From: Candidatus Thermochlorobacteriaceae bacterium
GTDB lineage: Bacteria > Bacteroidota > Chlorobiia > Chlorobiales > Thermochlorobacteraceae
NCBI GenBank assembly: GCA_029263855.1
Contig: JAJUFC010000015.1
Coordinates: forward strand, 1-64,000
DNA: 64,000 nt
Direction of reading: 5' to 3'
Made by a program: the position numbers and the translations under genes. The notes under the pieces are model-generated. The model worked only from the letters and a program-made list of their open reading frames with translations. It did no database searches and had not been told where the DNA came from. Each line of letters begins with the position of its first letter. The stretch's first letter is position 1. This document shows, one piece after another, positions 53,750 to 62,214 of the stretch.

Positions 53750-54163
53750 ATGCGATATTTGTTGGCGATAGTTCTTGTGGGAATTGGAATCGGGTGCGGA
53801 AGCGCGCCGCAAAAAAACGCGCTCGTCGGCAGTTTTCGCGGCAAAAGCGCGCGCGAACCGAAACCGCCAATAAACGGCGCGATTACGACGGTCTATGTTC
53901 CCATTTACGACGTCGGCGTCGTTTTTACGGAAACTGAGTTCAGCGGCTCTCAACAAAAAGACGACGAAGAGCCTATCGTCATTCGCGGCAAATATGAACT
54001 GATGAAAAAGCCGAATACGATTCGCTTCATCGCGGAAGATTTCGCCAACGAAGTCGTCTTGCTTGACGGGGTTTTCTCTTACAGCCTCAAAGACAAAACG
54101 CTGACGCTCATCAAGCAAGACGGCTCGCTGAAATTGGAACTCACGCGACTTCCTGAGCGATAG
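53750..54163 (+). CDS. Small lipoprotein after the PucC-like gene
   Basis: 137 residues, starting 4 nt after the transporter stop, so probably co-translated. Signal peptide with lipobox GIGC. The mature part has repeated strands (YVPIYDVGVVFTETEF, PIVIRGKYELM, TIRFIAEDFANEVVLLDGVF, YSLKDKTLTLIKQDGSLKLELTRL), compatible with a lipocalin-like or META-type beta barrel. No family recognised. Its 3' end overlaps the convergent mtaB gene by 23 nt. Confidence 0.75.
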   Translation: MRYLLAIVLVGIGIGCGSAPQKNALVGSFRGKSAREPKPPINGAITTVYVPIYDVGVVFTETEFSGSQQKDDEEPIVIRGKYELMKKPNTIRFIAEDFANEVVLLDGVFSYSLKDKTLTLIKQDGSLKLELTRLPER

Positions 54164-55544
54164 GCAACGCGCCCACCACGTTCAGCGCGTCGTCAATGCC
54201 CACAAGGCTGACGCGGTGCATTTGCCTGACCAGATGTTCCCTTGCCCACGCCCTTGACGGCACTTTTACTCCAACCCGCAAGTAGTTTGCCGTATGTCCA
54301 TAGCAATAAAGTTTCTCGTTTGAAGCCTGTTCGCCGTTCAACTCTTCATCGTCCGAAAACTCGTTCTCGAAAAGCACGTCCATCGCCTCGCCGACGAAGC
54401 GCGCAACGAAGGCTTTCTTTTTGAAGTAAGAAAGTTCGCGCAGTTTTTGACTGCGTGCGTGCTTGATGTGGCTCGGCACTTCGGCGACCTTGTGTTCATC
54501 GAGCAGTTCCGCCGCGTGTGTATTGGGACGCTTGGAGAACGTGAAGACGTGCAGATACGCAATCGGTAGCGACTCGATGAAACGATACGTTTCCTCGAAA
54601 TGCTCGTCCGTTTCGTTCGGAAATCCAATAATCACATCAGCGCCAATGCACACGTTCGGAATTTTCGCGGCGACTTCTTCGCATCGGGCGCGATAGAGTT
54701 CTTTGTTGTAGCGGCGACGCATCAAGCGCAGAATTTCCGCCGAACCTGATTGCAACGGCAAGTGAAAGTGCGGCGCGATTCGCTTTGACTTCGCGATGAA
54801 CTCAATCATCTCGCTCGTGAGCAAATTCGGCTCGATGGAACTAATGCGAAGGCGTGGAATCGGCAGTTCATCGAGGGCTTTGAGCAAGTCAAAAAACGTG
54901 GAAGCGCCCGATGAGCCGTCGGGCTTGTTGCCGTAATCGCCAATGTTTACGCCCGTCAAGACGATTTCTTGATAGCCTGCGTCGATAAGCGCTTTGGCTT
55001 GAAGCAAGAGTTTATCAATCGATTCCGAGCGGCTTTGTCCGCGCGCGAGCGGAATGGTGCAGTAAGAGCAGTTGTAATTACAGCCGTCCTGCACTTTGAG
55101 ATAGGCGCGCGTTTGGTCTTGCGCGCCGCCGATGGCGATGGAGTGCCCGAATCCGAAGTTGTCGACGGTTTGAATATCGCTGACGAAAATTTTGGCTTCG
55201 CTATTTTTTTCCGCACCGATATAGTTCATCAACTCAAATTTTTCTTTTGCGCCCAGCACCACATCGACGCCTTTAATCGAGGCGAGTTCTTCGGGTTCAA
55301 GTTGCGCATAACAGCCCACGACGGCGACAAAACTTTCAGGCGATTTCTTCAACGCTTTTCGCACGACGTTGCGGCATTTCGCGTCCGCGTTTTCCGTTAC
55401 GCTACACGTATTGATAATCACCACGTCGGCTTTTTCGCCGAATGGCACGAGTTCGTAGCCTTGCGCAAGAAAAGATTGCGCGAGCGTTGAGGTTTCGGCA
55501 AAGTTCAATTTGCACCCAAGCGTGTAAGTAGAAATGCGTTTCAT
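54141..55544 (-). CDS. mtaB: tRNA t6A37 methylthiotransferase
   Basis: Radical SAM enzyme that converts t6A37 to ms2t6A37 in tRNAs reading ANN codons. 467 residues from MKRISTYTLGCKLNFAE (9 extra codons exist upstream in frame). The N-terminal UPF0004 domain has three cluster Cys (LGCKLN, INTCSVTE, VGCYAQ). The radical SAM motif is CNYNCSYC near residue 155. The C-terminal TRAM domain ends the protein. 3' overlap of 23 nt with the lipoprotein gene. Confidence 0.96.
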   Translation of the reverse strand: MKRISTYTLGCKLNFAETSTLAQSFLAQGYELVPFGEKADVVIINTCSVTENADAKCRNVVRKALKKSPESFVAVVGCYAQLEPEELASIKGVDVVLGAKEKFELMNYIGAEKNSEAKIFVSDIQTVDNFGFGHSIAIGGAQDQTRAYLKVQDGCNYNCSYCTIPLARGQSRSESIDKLLLQAKALIDAGYQEIVLTGVNIGDYGNKPDGSSGASTFFDLLKALDELPIPRLRISSIEPNLLTSEMIEFIAKSKRIAPHFHLPLQSGSAEILRLMRRRYNKELYRARCEEVAAKIPNVCIGADVIIGFPNETDEHFEETYRFIESLPIAYLHVFTFSKRPNTHAAELLDEHKVAEVPSHIKHARSQKLRELSYFKKKAFVARFVGEAMDVLFENEFSDDEELNGEQASNEKLYCYGHTANYLRVGVKVPSRAWAREHLVRQMHRVSLVGIDDALNVVGALPIAQEVA

Positions 55545-55576
55545 GTGTGATGCGTCATGCTTAATTGTCATTGAAA

Positions 55577-56032
55577 TTATTGACCGGGCGGAAGCGGCGG
55601 ATTAACGGGCGAAGCCGTTTCAGGCAATGCAGGTCGCTCATTTGATTTGCCTTGCGGCAATCGCTCGACTTTGGTTATCAAATACTTCGAATCGCCAAGC
55701 CAGATGTAGTGGAAGTATTTTTCTTCGTAATGCAAATTGACGCGCTCGCCTGTAAGTGAGACTTCTTGTAAGGCTTGAATGACTTCCTTGCGGTCTTTCG
55801 GAACGGAAAATTCAAAAACAGTGGAAAGTTGATTGTCTTCATTTTTGAACGCCCCAAACGTGCCGATGTTCATTTGCCCTTCATATGTTTTGAAGAGAAA
55901 TCCCCTTTCGGATAATTTCACGACCACGCCCGCACGAATGCCCGTGCTATAATTGCCAAAGTAAAGGAACGATGCAACGGCAACCAAAATGAGCAAAACA
56001 ATCACGCCGCCAATGATGAGAAATTTTTTCAT
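55577..56032 (-). CDS. Small membrane-anchored protein (mis-named 6-phosphogluconate dehydrogenase family)
   Basis: 151 residues from MKKFLIIGGVIVLLILVAV, a signal anchor; the longer frame upstream overlaps the divergent receptor gene. The conserved pattern is RAGVVVKLSERGFLFKTYEG, then QMNIG, FDF/FEFSV, and SLTGERVNLHYEEKY with KYLITKVERL at the end. Such proteins are common in Bacteroidota and are often labelled 6-phosphogluconate dehydrogenase in databases, though they have no such domain. The function is unknown. The proline-rich end is PVNPPLPPGQ. Confidence 0.78.
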   Translation of the reverse strand: MKKFLIIGGVIVLLILVAVASFLYFGNYSTGIRAGVVVKLSERGFLFKTYEGQMNIGTFGAFKNEDNQLSTVFEFSVPKDRKEVIQALQEVSLTGERVNLHYEEKYFHYIWLGDSKYLITKVERLPQGKSNERPALPETASPVNPPLPPGQ

Positions 56033-56168
56033 AACGCGTTGAACAGTTGTTGTAAATCGGTTGTGTGAAATAGTTCCAAAAATAACATTCCTTTGACGAT
56101 TCGTTTCATCAAATCTCGCTATCTTTACGTTCATCACTTGAAACGACTTCCAACCTTTGATTCCGACA

Positions 56169-58487
56169 ATGCAGAAATCATTTAGGATTTTTTCGTGGAG
56201 TTGTCTCTTTTTGCTCTCGCTTTCCACCGTGCTACACGCCCAGCCTACCGAAACCGCACCACCAACTGGCGTTTTGGAAGGCGTTGTGATTGACCGCATT
56301 ACGAAGCAAGAAATTGTCGGAGCAAAACTTCAACTGCTCGATACGCCCTTCGGCACAACGTCCGACATCAATGGTCGCTTTCGTTTTTCGGGATTGCCTG
56401 CGAAAACCTATCGCTTGAAAGTCACGGCGTTGGATTACAAGCCGCTTGTCCGAAGCGATGTGTTCGTCGGTTCGGTGCAAAGCACGAAACTCACGATAGA
56501 GTTGCAACTCTCTGAAACCGTGTCGGTTGATGAAGTAACGGTAACGGCGGATATGTTTTTCACGAAGCAAGCCGATTTGAAAGTGAGCACGAATACGCTC
56601 TCACAAGAGGAGGTGCGGCGCGCGCCGGGCGCAGTCGAAGATGTAAGCCGAATGGTGTTAGTCTTGCCGGGCGTAACTTCAAGCGCAGATAATCGGAACG
56701 ACCTCGTCGTGCGCGGCGGCAGTCCGATTGAAAACTTCATTTTTGTCGACGGCATTGAAGTGCCGAACATCAATCACTTTGGCACACAAGGCGCAACAGG
56801 CGGACCGATTGGCATGATCGACGTCAATTTTTTGCAAGAAGTTAATTTCAGCGCGGGCGGATTTTCAACGCGATTCGGCGACCGCCTTTCCAGCGTGATG
56901 GACATTCGCTATCGCGAGGGCGACAAATCTCAATTCAGAGGAAAATTTGATTTGGGCTTCGCGGGCGCAGGTTTCCAAGCCGAAGCGCCCTTGCAAGAAG
57001 GCGAAAGCGCGTTCATGATTTCGGCGCGAAAAAGTTATCTTGATTTGCTCATCGGCTCAACAGGCTTGACCGCCGTTCCCAATTACGCCAATTTCAACCT
57101 CAAAGCCACCTACGAACTTTCGCCGAAGCACCGTTTCGCGCTCATCGGCTTGGGGGGCATCGACGACATCTTCTTCAAAGATTTTGAACGCGACGACGCG
57201 CCAACTCGCGACAACATTCGCAACAACGGTTGGCAATACGTGCTCGGCATATCGCACAAGTGGCTCGTCAGCGACCGAACGTTCATTCAAACCTCGCTCT
57301 CGCACAATCAATACCGATTCTTCACGAATGTCGATTCCGCCAACGTCTTCACCTTTTATCGAAACAGTTCCTTTGAGCGCGAATACCTCTTGCGCTCCGA
57401 CCTCTCGCATCGTCTCTCGCCAACGGATTTGCTCGAGGCGGGACTTACGCTCCGCTTGATTGACAATCAGAACGCGATTTTTTTGCGAAGCGGCTCCATC
57501 GGCGCAAACGGCGAACCCGCAGAAGGATTCGATTACGACCGAACCGGCGTTGCGCAAAAGGTCGGCGCGTATTTGCAATACACGAAAGATTTTTTCGCGC
57601 GCCTTTCCGTTACGGCGGGAATCCGCTACGATTTTTTCAGTTATCTGAACGCTCCGAATGCCGTCTCGCCTCGTCTGGCAATGAGTTACGCGCTTCGTCC
57701 GAATCTCAAATTCAATCTTGCGACGGGCGTTTATCATCAATCGCCCGCGATGGTTTGGCTCATCGCCGATGAACGCAATCGCGACTTAAAGCAAGCGCAA
57801 GCGCAACACTTCGTCGCAGGCATTGAGTTTTTTCCCCAAGAAGATTTGAAACTCAGCGTCGAGGCGTATTACAAACGCTACCTGAACTATGCGGCGAGCG
57901 TTGAGATTCCGCAACTTTCTTACGCCAACGCGGGCGCGAACTTCGGCACGTTCGGAACGGAGCATCTCGTCAGCGAAAGCAAGGGCTTTGCGCGGGGCGT
58001 GGAGTTCTTTTTGCAGAAAAAACTTTCGGCGCAGTTTTACGCGATTCTTAATTACTCGCTCTCCGAGATTCGATTTGCGGGGCGCGACGGCGTTTTGCGT
58101 CCAAGCTCGTTTGATTTCCGACACATCTTCACGGCAATCGGCGGATGGAAATTTTCCGACGCGCTCGAAGTTTCGGCGAAGTGGCGATTCAGCGGCGGCA
58201 CGCCCTACACGCCGATTGACCTTGTGCGCGCTCGCGCCGTCAATCAACTGGTCTTCGATTTCAATCGCTTCAACGCCAATCGCTTTCAAGATTATCATCG
58301 TTTGGATTTGCGCATCGATTGGCGCAACTTTTTCGGCAGTTGGAATATGGTGAGTTATGTGGAGATTCAGAACGTCTACAATCGCCAAAATCCCTTCACG
58401 CTGATTTGGAATCAACGCCGAAGCGAAGTAGAAACCGTCAATCAATGGGCGTTCTTGCCCGTCGGCGGCGTGAAGATTGAGTTTTAA
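56169..58487 (+). CDS. TonB-dependent receptor with carboxypeptidase-like regulatory domain
   Basis: 772 residues from MQKSFRIFSW. Signal peptide, then a carboxypeptidase-D-like domain (about 38-115: GVLEGVVIDRITKQ, TTSDINGRFRFSGL), then a plug domain (DEVTVTADMFFTKQ, LPGVTSSADNRNDLVVRGG, FVDGIEVPN, FSTRFGDRLSSVMDI) and a barrel ending FLPVGGVKIEF. It imports an unknown ligand across the outer membrane. No SusD partner is next to it, so probably not a polysaccharide locus. No TonB box is obvious by eye. The promoter region shared with the divergent 151-residue gene is 136 nt. Confidence 0.93.
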   Translation: MQKSFRIFSWSCLFLLSLSTVLHAQPTETAPPTGVLEGVVIDRITKQEIVGAKLQLLDTPFGTTSDINGRFRFSGLPAKTYRLKVTALDYKPLVRSDVFVGSVQSTKLTIELQLSETVSVDEVTVTADMFFTKQADLKVSTNTLSQEEVRRAPGAVEDVSRMVLVLPGVTSSADNRNDLVVRGGSPIENFIFVDGIEVPNINHFGTQGATGGPIGMIDVNFLQEVNFSAGGFSTRFGDRLSSVMDIRYREGDKSQFRGKFDLGFAGAGFQAEAPLQEGESAFMISARKSYLDLLIGSTGLTAVPNYANFNLKATYELSPKHRFALIGLGGIDDIFFKDFERDDAPTRDNIRNNGWQYVLGISHKWLVSDRTFIQTSLSHNQYRFFTNVDSANVFTFYRNSSFEREYLLRSDLSHRLSPTDLLEAGLTLRLIDNQNAIFLRSGSIGANGEPAEGFDYDRTGVAQKVGAYLQYTKDFFARLSVTAGIRYDFFSYLNAPNAVSPRLAMSYALRPNLKFNLATGVYHQSPAMVWLIADERNRDLKQAQAQHFVAGIEFFPQEDLKLSVEAYYKRYLNYAASVEIPQLSYANAGANFGTFGTEHLVSESKGFARGVEFFLQKKLSAQFYAILNYSLSEIRFAGRDGVLRPSSFDFRHIFTAIGGWKFSDALEVSAKWRFSGGTPYTPIDLVRARAVNQLVFDFNRFNANRFQDYHRLDLRIDWRNFFGSWNMVSYVEIQNVYNRQNPFTLIWNQRRSEVETVNQWAFLPVGGVKIEF

Positions 58488-58506
58488 TCCAACAACTTAA
58501 CTCACG

Positions 58507-59973
58507 GTGAGTTCAAAAAACGCGCTTATTGTCTTCTTCAAAGTTCCACAAGCAGGAAAGGTCAAAACACGTCTTTCGCCGTTTCTCTCGCCCGAAGAGG
58601 CGGCAAGGCTTTACACTTACTTCATTGAAGACACTTTCGAGAAAGTTTGCGCAACTTCCGTTCAAGTCTTCGGCTTCGTTTCGAGAGCGATAGATGAACG
58701 CTCGGAACTCTCGCAATTTCTTTCGGCAAAGCATGTGCAAGTGGTGGAGCAAGTTGGCAGAGATTTGGGGGAGCGCATGTCGAGTGCATTTCGCTTTTGT
58801 TTTGAGCAAGGCTACAAGCGCGTGTGCATTATCGGCACGGATTCGCCTGATATGCCTCTTTCCATCATTGAGCGTGCGTTTGAAGTTCTGAAAAACGACG
58901 CGCCAACCGTTGCGATTGCAGGCGCAGACGACGGCGGCTACGTGCTTCTCGGCATGAATCGATATTTTCCCGAAGCGTTTCAACACGTGCCGTATAGCAC
59001 AAGCGAAACTTACGCGGCAACTTTGGCTCAACTTTCAAACATAAATGCTAACTTAATCGAGTTAGAGAAGTGGTATGATATTGACACGCCTGACGACATC
59101 AAACGCCTTGTTCATTCTTCGTTTCCGAGCCACGCGCCACGAACCGTAAATTTCCTTAACCGTCTTTTCAATTCTCGAATCAATATGAAACTCACCATCG
59201 GCGTTACGGAATACTTGCGCAAAGCCCTTCCGCCCTACGAGACCAAAACCGACGAATACATTGCTTGGCTCAAATCAGGCGAAGTCTTCGGCTACGAAAT
59301 CGAGTGCGTGAGACTGCCTTATAGCAGTAGCTCGTTTGAAGCCTTGAAAACCAAAAATCTTGATGCCCTTTCGCGCCTTGATGCGATTGTCTTTTCGGGC
59401 GGCGAGGACGTGAAACCGTCGTTTTTCGGCATTGAACTTTCAGAAGTGGAGCGGGAGCGATTGAAAGTTCATTCGCGTCCTGAAAGAGACGAGATGGAAA
59501 TTTTGCTCGCGCAAAAAAGCGTTGAGCGCGGGTTGCCCGTGCTTGGCATTTGTCGAGGCTTGCAACTTGTCAATGTCGCGATGGGCGGCACGCTGATTTT
59601 AGACATCGAGTCGCAAACCAACGCGGGCGACCACAAAGCCAAAGGCGCAGAAGAAAGCAACTACCACCCGCTCACGATTGACCTTGATTCCAAACTCGGT
59701 AAAATGATTGGCGCAACAGAAGGCGAGGTCAGCACGCGCCATCATCAAGCGGCGGAGAAAGTCGCCGACGGATTGCGCATCGCGAGCCGCTCCGACGACG
59801 GCATCATTGAAGCCTTAGAAGCTGACGATGAGCGTCCGATTTTTCTCGTGCAGTGGCACCCTGAACGCATGTGGATTGAAAAGCGCGACAATGCCTTTTC
59901 AGAAACCTTGTTAAAAAATTTTTTAGCCTTCGTTGCACAGCGTAAGCATGCTACAACAAGCGCAAGCGCGTAA
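58507..59973 (+). CDS. Fusion of DUF2064 glycosyltransferase and class I glutamine amidotransferase (C26)
   Basis: 488 residues in one uninterrupted frame from a GTG, 19 nt after the receptor stop. Residues 1-205: TIGR04282/DUF2064 GT-A fold (KVPQAGKVKTRLSPFLS, IGTDSPDMPL, DDGGYVLLGM, YDIDTPDDIKRL). Residues about 227-488, after an internal Met (MKLTIGVTEYLRK): gamma-glutamyl-GABA hydrolase-like amidotransferase with nucleophile Cys about 348 (LGICRGLQLVNVAMGG) and QWHPERM with His and Glu. Both modules look complete. Normally these are two proteins. A lost stop codon, or a missing single base, is the alternative. Confidence 0.85.
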   Translation: MSSKNALIVFFKVPQAGKVKTRLSPFLSPEEAARLYTYFIEDTFEKVCATSVQVFGFVSRAIDERSELSQFLSAKHVQVVEQVGRDLGERMSSAFRFCFEQGYKRVCIIGTDSPDMPLSIIERAFEVLKNDAPTVAIAGADDGGYVLLGMNRYFPEAFQHVPYSTSETYAATLAQLSNINANLIELEKWYDIDTPDDIKRLVHSSFPSHAPRTVNFLNRLFNSRINMKLTIGVTEYLRKALPPYETKTDEYIAWLKSGEVFGYEIECVRLPYSSSSFEALKTKNLDALSRLDAIVFSGGEDVKPSFFGIELSEVERERLKVHSRPERDEMEILLAQKSVERGLPVLGICRGLQLVNVAMGGTLILDIESQTNAGDHKAKGAEESNYHPLTIDLDSKLGKMIGATEGEVSTRHHQAAEKVADGLRIASRSDDGIIEALEADDERPIFLVQWHPERMWIEKRDNAFSETLLKNFLAFVAQRKHATTSASA

Positions 59974-61087
59974 GCATCGCGTCGTATTCTTGGAGCACTA
60001 ACCGTTCATCAAATTCGCGAATTACTTTCTCGCGCGATTTTTTGCCCATTTCCAATCGCTCGGTTTCTGAAAGGTTGAGCATTTGTTCCATCTTCTCGGC
60101 TAAGTGAGCACTGTTGTTGGGCTTTGCTAAAAAGCCTGTTACGCCGTCCTCGACCACATCACGACAGCCGACATTATCGGTTGTGATAATCGGCTTTGCC
60201 ATGCTCGCCGCTTCCAAGAGCGCGCGCGGCACGCCTTCTCGATAAAACGAAGGAAGCAAGACGCAATCGGCGTTGGCAAGAAACGGAACGACGTCGCTCG
60301 TCGCGCCGAGATAAGTAACCACACCTTCCGCTTGCCACTTATCCATTTGCGCTTTGGTTACGCCCGTCTTTTCGTCGTCGCTTAAAAAGCCCAAGAGTTG
60401 AAATTCAGCATGCGGATACTTTGGCTTTAAGTTTCTTGCTGCCTCAACAAAGACCCCGACACCTTTTTCCCACAAGAGCCGCGCACTCAAAAGAAATACG
60501 AACTTGTTGCTTGACGACGATTTCGGAATCGGCGCAAATTTTTCCGTATTGACGCCTTCGCCCGGCAGTTGCAAAGTTTTTTCCTTCGGCACAATGTTGG
60601 CGGTCAGAAGCAACTCGCGGTCATCTTGATTGACGAACCAAACTTCTTTGGCAAACGAGAACGCTGTTTTCATTAGGCGCGTCGCAATTCGATAGAGCCA
60701 ATTTCGTTTGCTGAACGCATAGCCCAATCCGCTCACCACCGCCATTGAAGGAATGTGCGCCATTCTTGCCGCAAGCGAGCCATAGACATTCGGCTTAATG
60801 GTGTAATGAATGATAAAATCAGGCTGGTGCGCTCGGTAGATGCGATACAAGCGAAACATCAACGCTAAATCGGCGAGTGGATTTGTGCCACGCCTATCCA
60901 TCTCTACGTAAACCGTCTTGCAATTTTCTTTCTCGAGAAGCGTCATGAAGTCATCGTGCGGCGCAATCGCTAAGACATCAAACCCTTTGGATTGCAAGAA
61001 ATGAATGACGCCCAATCGCAAGTTGTAGAGATACCACGCCGTATTGGAAACCATTGCGATTGTTTTGCGCGACTGTTTCAATGCCAT
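59951..61087 (-). CDS. GT4 family glycosyltransferase
   Basis: 378 residues, GT-B fold. N-terminal domain: TIAMVSNTAWYLYNLRLGVI, IIHYTIKPNVYGSLAARMA. C-terminal: VFLLSARLLWEKGVGVFVEAA, FYREGVPRALLEAASMAKPIITTDNVGCRDVV, containing the E-x7-E-like donor site. Close in style to PglA/WbpX-type N-acetylhexosaminyl transferases. Membrane-peripheral enzyme that adds a sugar to a lipid carrier-linked oligosaccharide. It is convergent with, and overlaps by 23 nt, the fusion gene; 15 nt after the other GT4 gene on the same strand. Confidence 0.92.
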   Translation of the reverse strand: MALKQSRKTIAMVSNTAWYLYNLRLGVIHFLQSKGFDVLAIAPHDDFMTLLEKENCKTVYVEMDRRGTNPLADLALMFRLYRIYRAHQPDFIIHYTIKPNVYGSLAARMAHIPSMAVVSGLGYAFSKRNWLYRIATRLMKTAFSFAKEVWFVNQDDRELLLTANIVPKEKTLQLPGEGVNTEKFAPIPKSSSSNKFVFLLSARLLWEKGVGVFVEAARNLKPKYPHAEFQLLGFLSDDEKTGVTKAQMDKWQAEGVVTYLGATSDVVPFLANADCVLLPSFYREGVPRALLEAASMAKPIITTDNVGCRDVVEDGVTGFLAKPNNSAHLAEKMEQMLNLSETERLEMGKKSREKVIREFDERLVLQEYDAMLTRLRLL

Positions 61088-61102
61088 TTGCGTTAAAGTT
61101 TT

Positions 61103-62212
61103 TCAAAGATTTTCAAAGATGTTGAGCGTTGCTTTTGCCGCTTCGCGCCAAGAGAAGCATTTGGCGCGTTCTAATCCTTTTTGCACGAGGCTTTCTCGCA
61201 GTGGCGTATTGTTCCAGAGTTCATCAATGGCTTGCATGAGGTCTTCGCTTGTTTCAAAGGCGCGTCCAGAGCCAGCCGAGACTTCGGGCAGTGCGCCGCG
61301 ATTGGCGTAAATCGTCGGCACGCCGCTTGCCATGGCTTCAACGAGCGGAATGCCGAACCCTTCGTAAAGGCTTGGAAATACAAAGACCTTGGCGGATTGA
61401 TACAGCGCGGGCAAATCGTCATTACCCACGAATCCAACAAATTTCACAAGGCTGTGCAAGTCGTAATCATTCATCAATTGTTGCAGTCGGTCGGAGTCGT
61501 CGCCTTTGTTGCCTGCAATGACCAGCGGGAAGTTTTTGCCTTGCGCCTTCAATTTGAAAATCGCTTCCAAGAGTTGCCCATAGTTTTTGTTGCGATGCTG
61601 TGTGCTGACCGAAAGCAAAAATTCGCTGAACGGAATTTGAAGTTTGTTCAAGAGTGCTTTGCGCTGTTCATCGCTCACGCGCTCACGAAAGGCTTCATCA
61701 ATGCCGTTATAGACGACGCTGATTTTTTCTTCGGAAAGATGATACTCGGCAATCGTATCGGCTTTGGTGAGTTCAGAAATGGCAATGATGTGATGGGCTT
61801 GAACAGTGGATTGGTCAATAAAGACGCGCCGATAGAGCCGCCTATCCCAACGAATGGCATCAGGCACAACGCGATGATAAAGGTCGTGCATCGTGATAAC
61901 CGTTTTGCCTTTGTAAAAAATCGGCTTAATGAAGAACGGACAAAAAATCAAGTCAGGCTTCAAGCGGTTGAGTTCCGAGACGAGTGCAGTTTGTTCCCAC
62001 ATGATTCGGTGCAGGCTACTCCGAAGCACAACCTTGCGCAAGGTGATGTTCGGCGCAAGAAAATCATCAGCAAATCGATAATGCGCGCCAACAAAAATCG
62101 TGAAGCGGTGCGGGGATTGCAGTTGCGCAATGGCAGAAAGCAAGTGATGCGTATAGAATCCAGTTCCGCTGTTTTGATTTTTAAGCAAGAGCGCGTCGAC
62201 AGCAATGTGCAT
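61103..62212 (-). CDS. GT4 family glycosyltransferase (mannosyltransferase-like)
   Basis: 369 residues from MHIAVDALLLKNQNSGTGFY, which carries the GTGFY-type N-terminal loop of many mannosyl/rhamnosyl transferases. The frame extends 57 codons upstream, but that part lies within the polymerase gene and has no domain. The C-terminal domain has LLSVSTQHRNKNYGQLLEAI and FPSLYEGFGIPLVEAMASGVPTI with the two glutamates. The ATG is 2 nt before the polymerase stop, so the genes are coupled. Donor sugar unknown. Confidence 0.92.
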   Translation of the reverse strand: MHIAVDALLLKNQNSGTGFYTHHLLSAIAQLQSPHRFTIFVGAHYRFADDFLAPNITLRKVVLRSSLHRIMWEQTALVSELNRLKPDLIFCPFFIKPIFYKGKTVITMHDLYHRVVPDAIRWDRRLYRRVFIDQSTVQAHHIIAISELTKADTIAEYHLSEEKISVVYNGIDEAFRERVSDEQRKALLNKLQIPFSEFLLSVSTQHRNKNYGQLLEAIFKLKAQGKNFPLVIAGNKGDDSDRLQQLMNDYDLHSLVKFVGFVGNDDLPALYQSAKVFVFPSLYEGFGIPLVEAMASGVPTIYANRGALPEVSAGSGRAFETSEDLMQAIDELWNNTPLRESLVQKGLERAKCFSWREAAKATLNIFENL

Positions 62213-62214
62213 GG

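Noticed and set aside
54141-59973. Two convergent gene pairs both overlap by exactly 23 nt (54141-54163 and 59951-59973)
   Set aside because: The overlapping sequences differ and the equal length is most likely chance.
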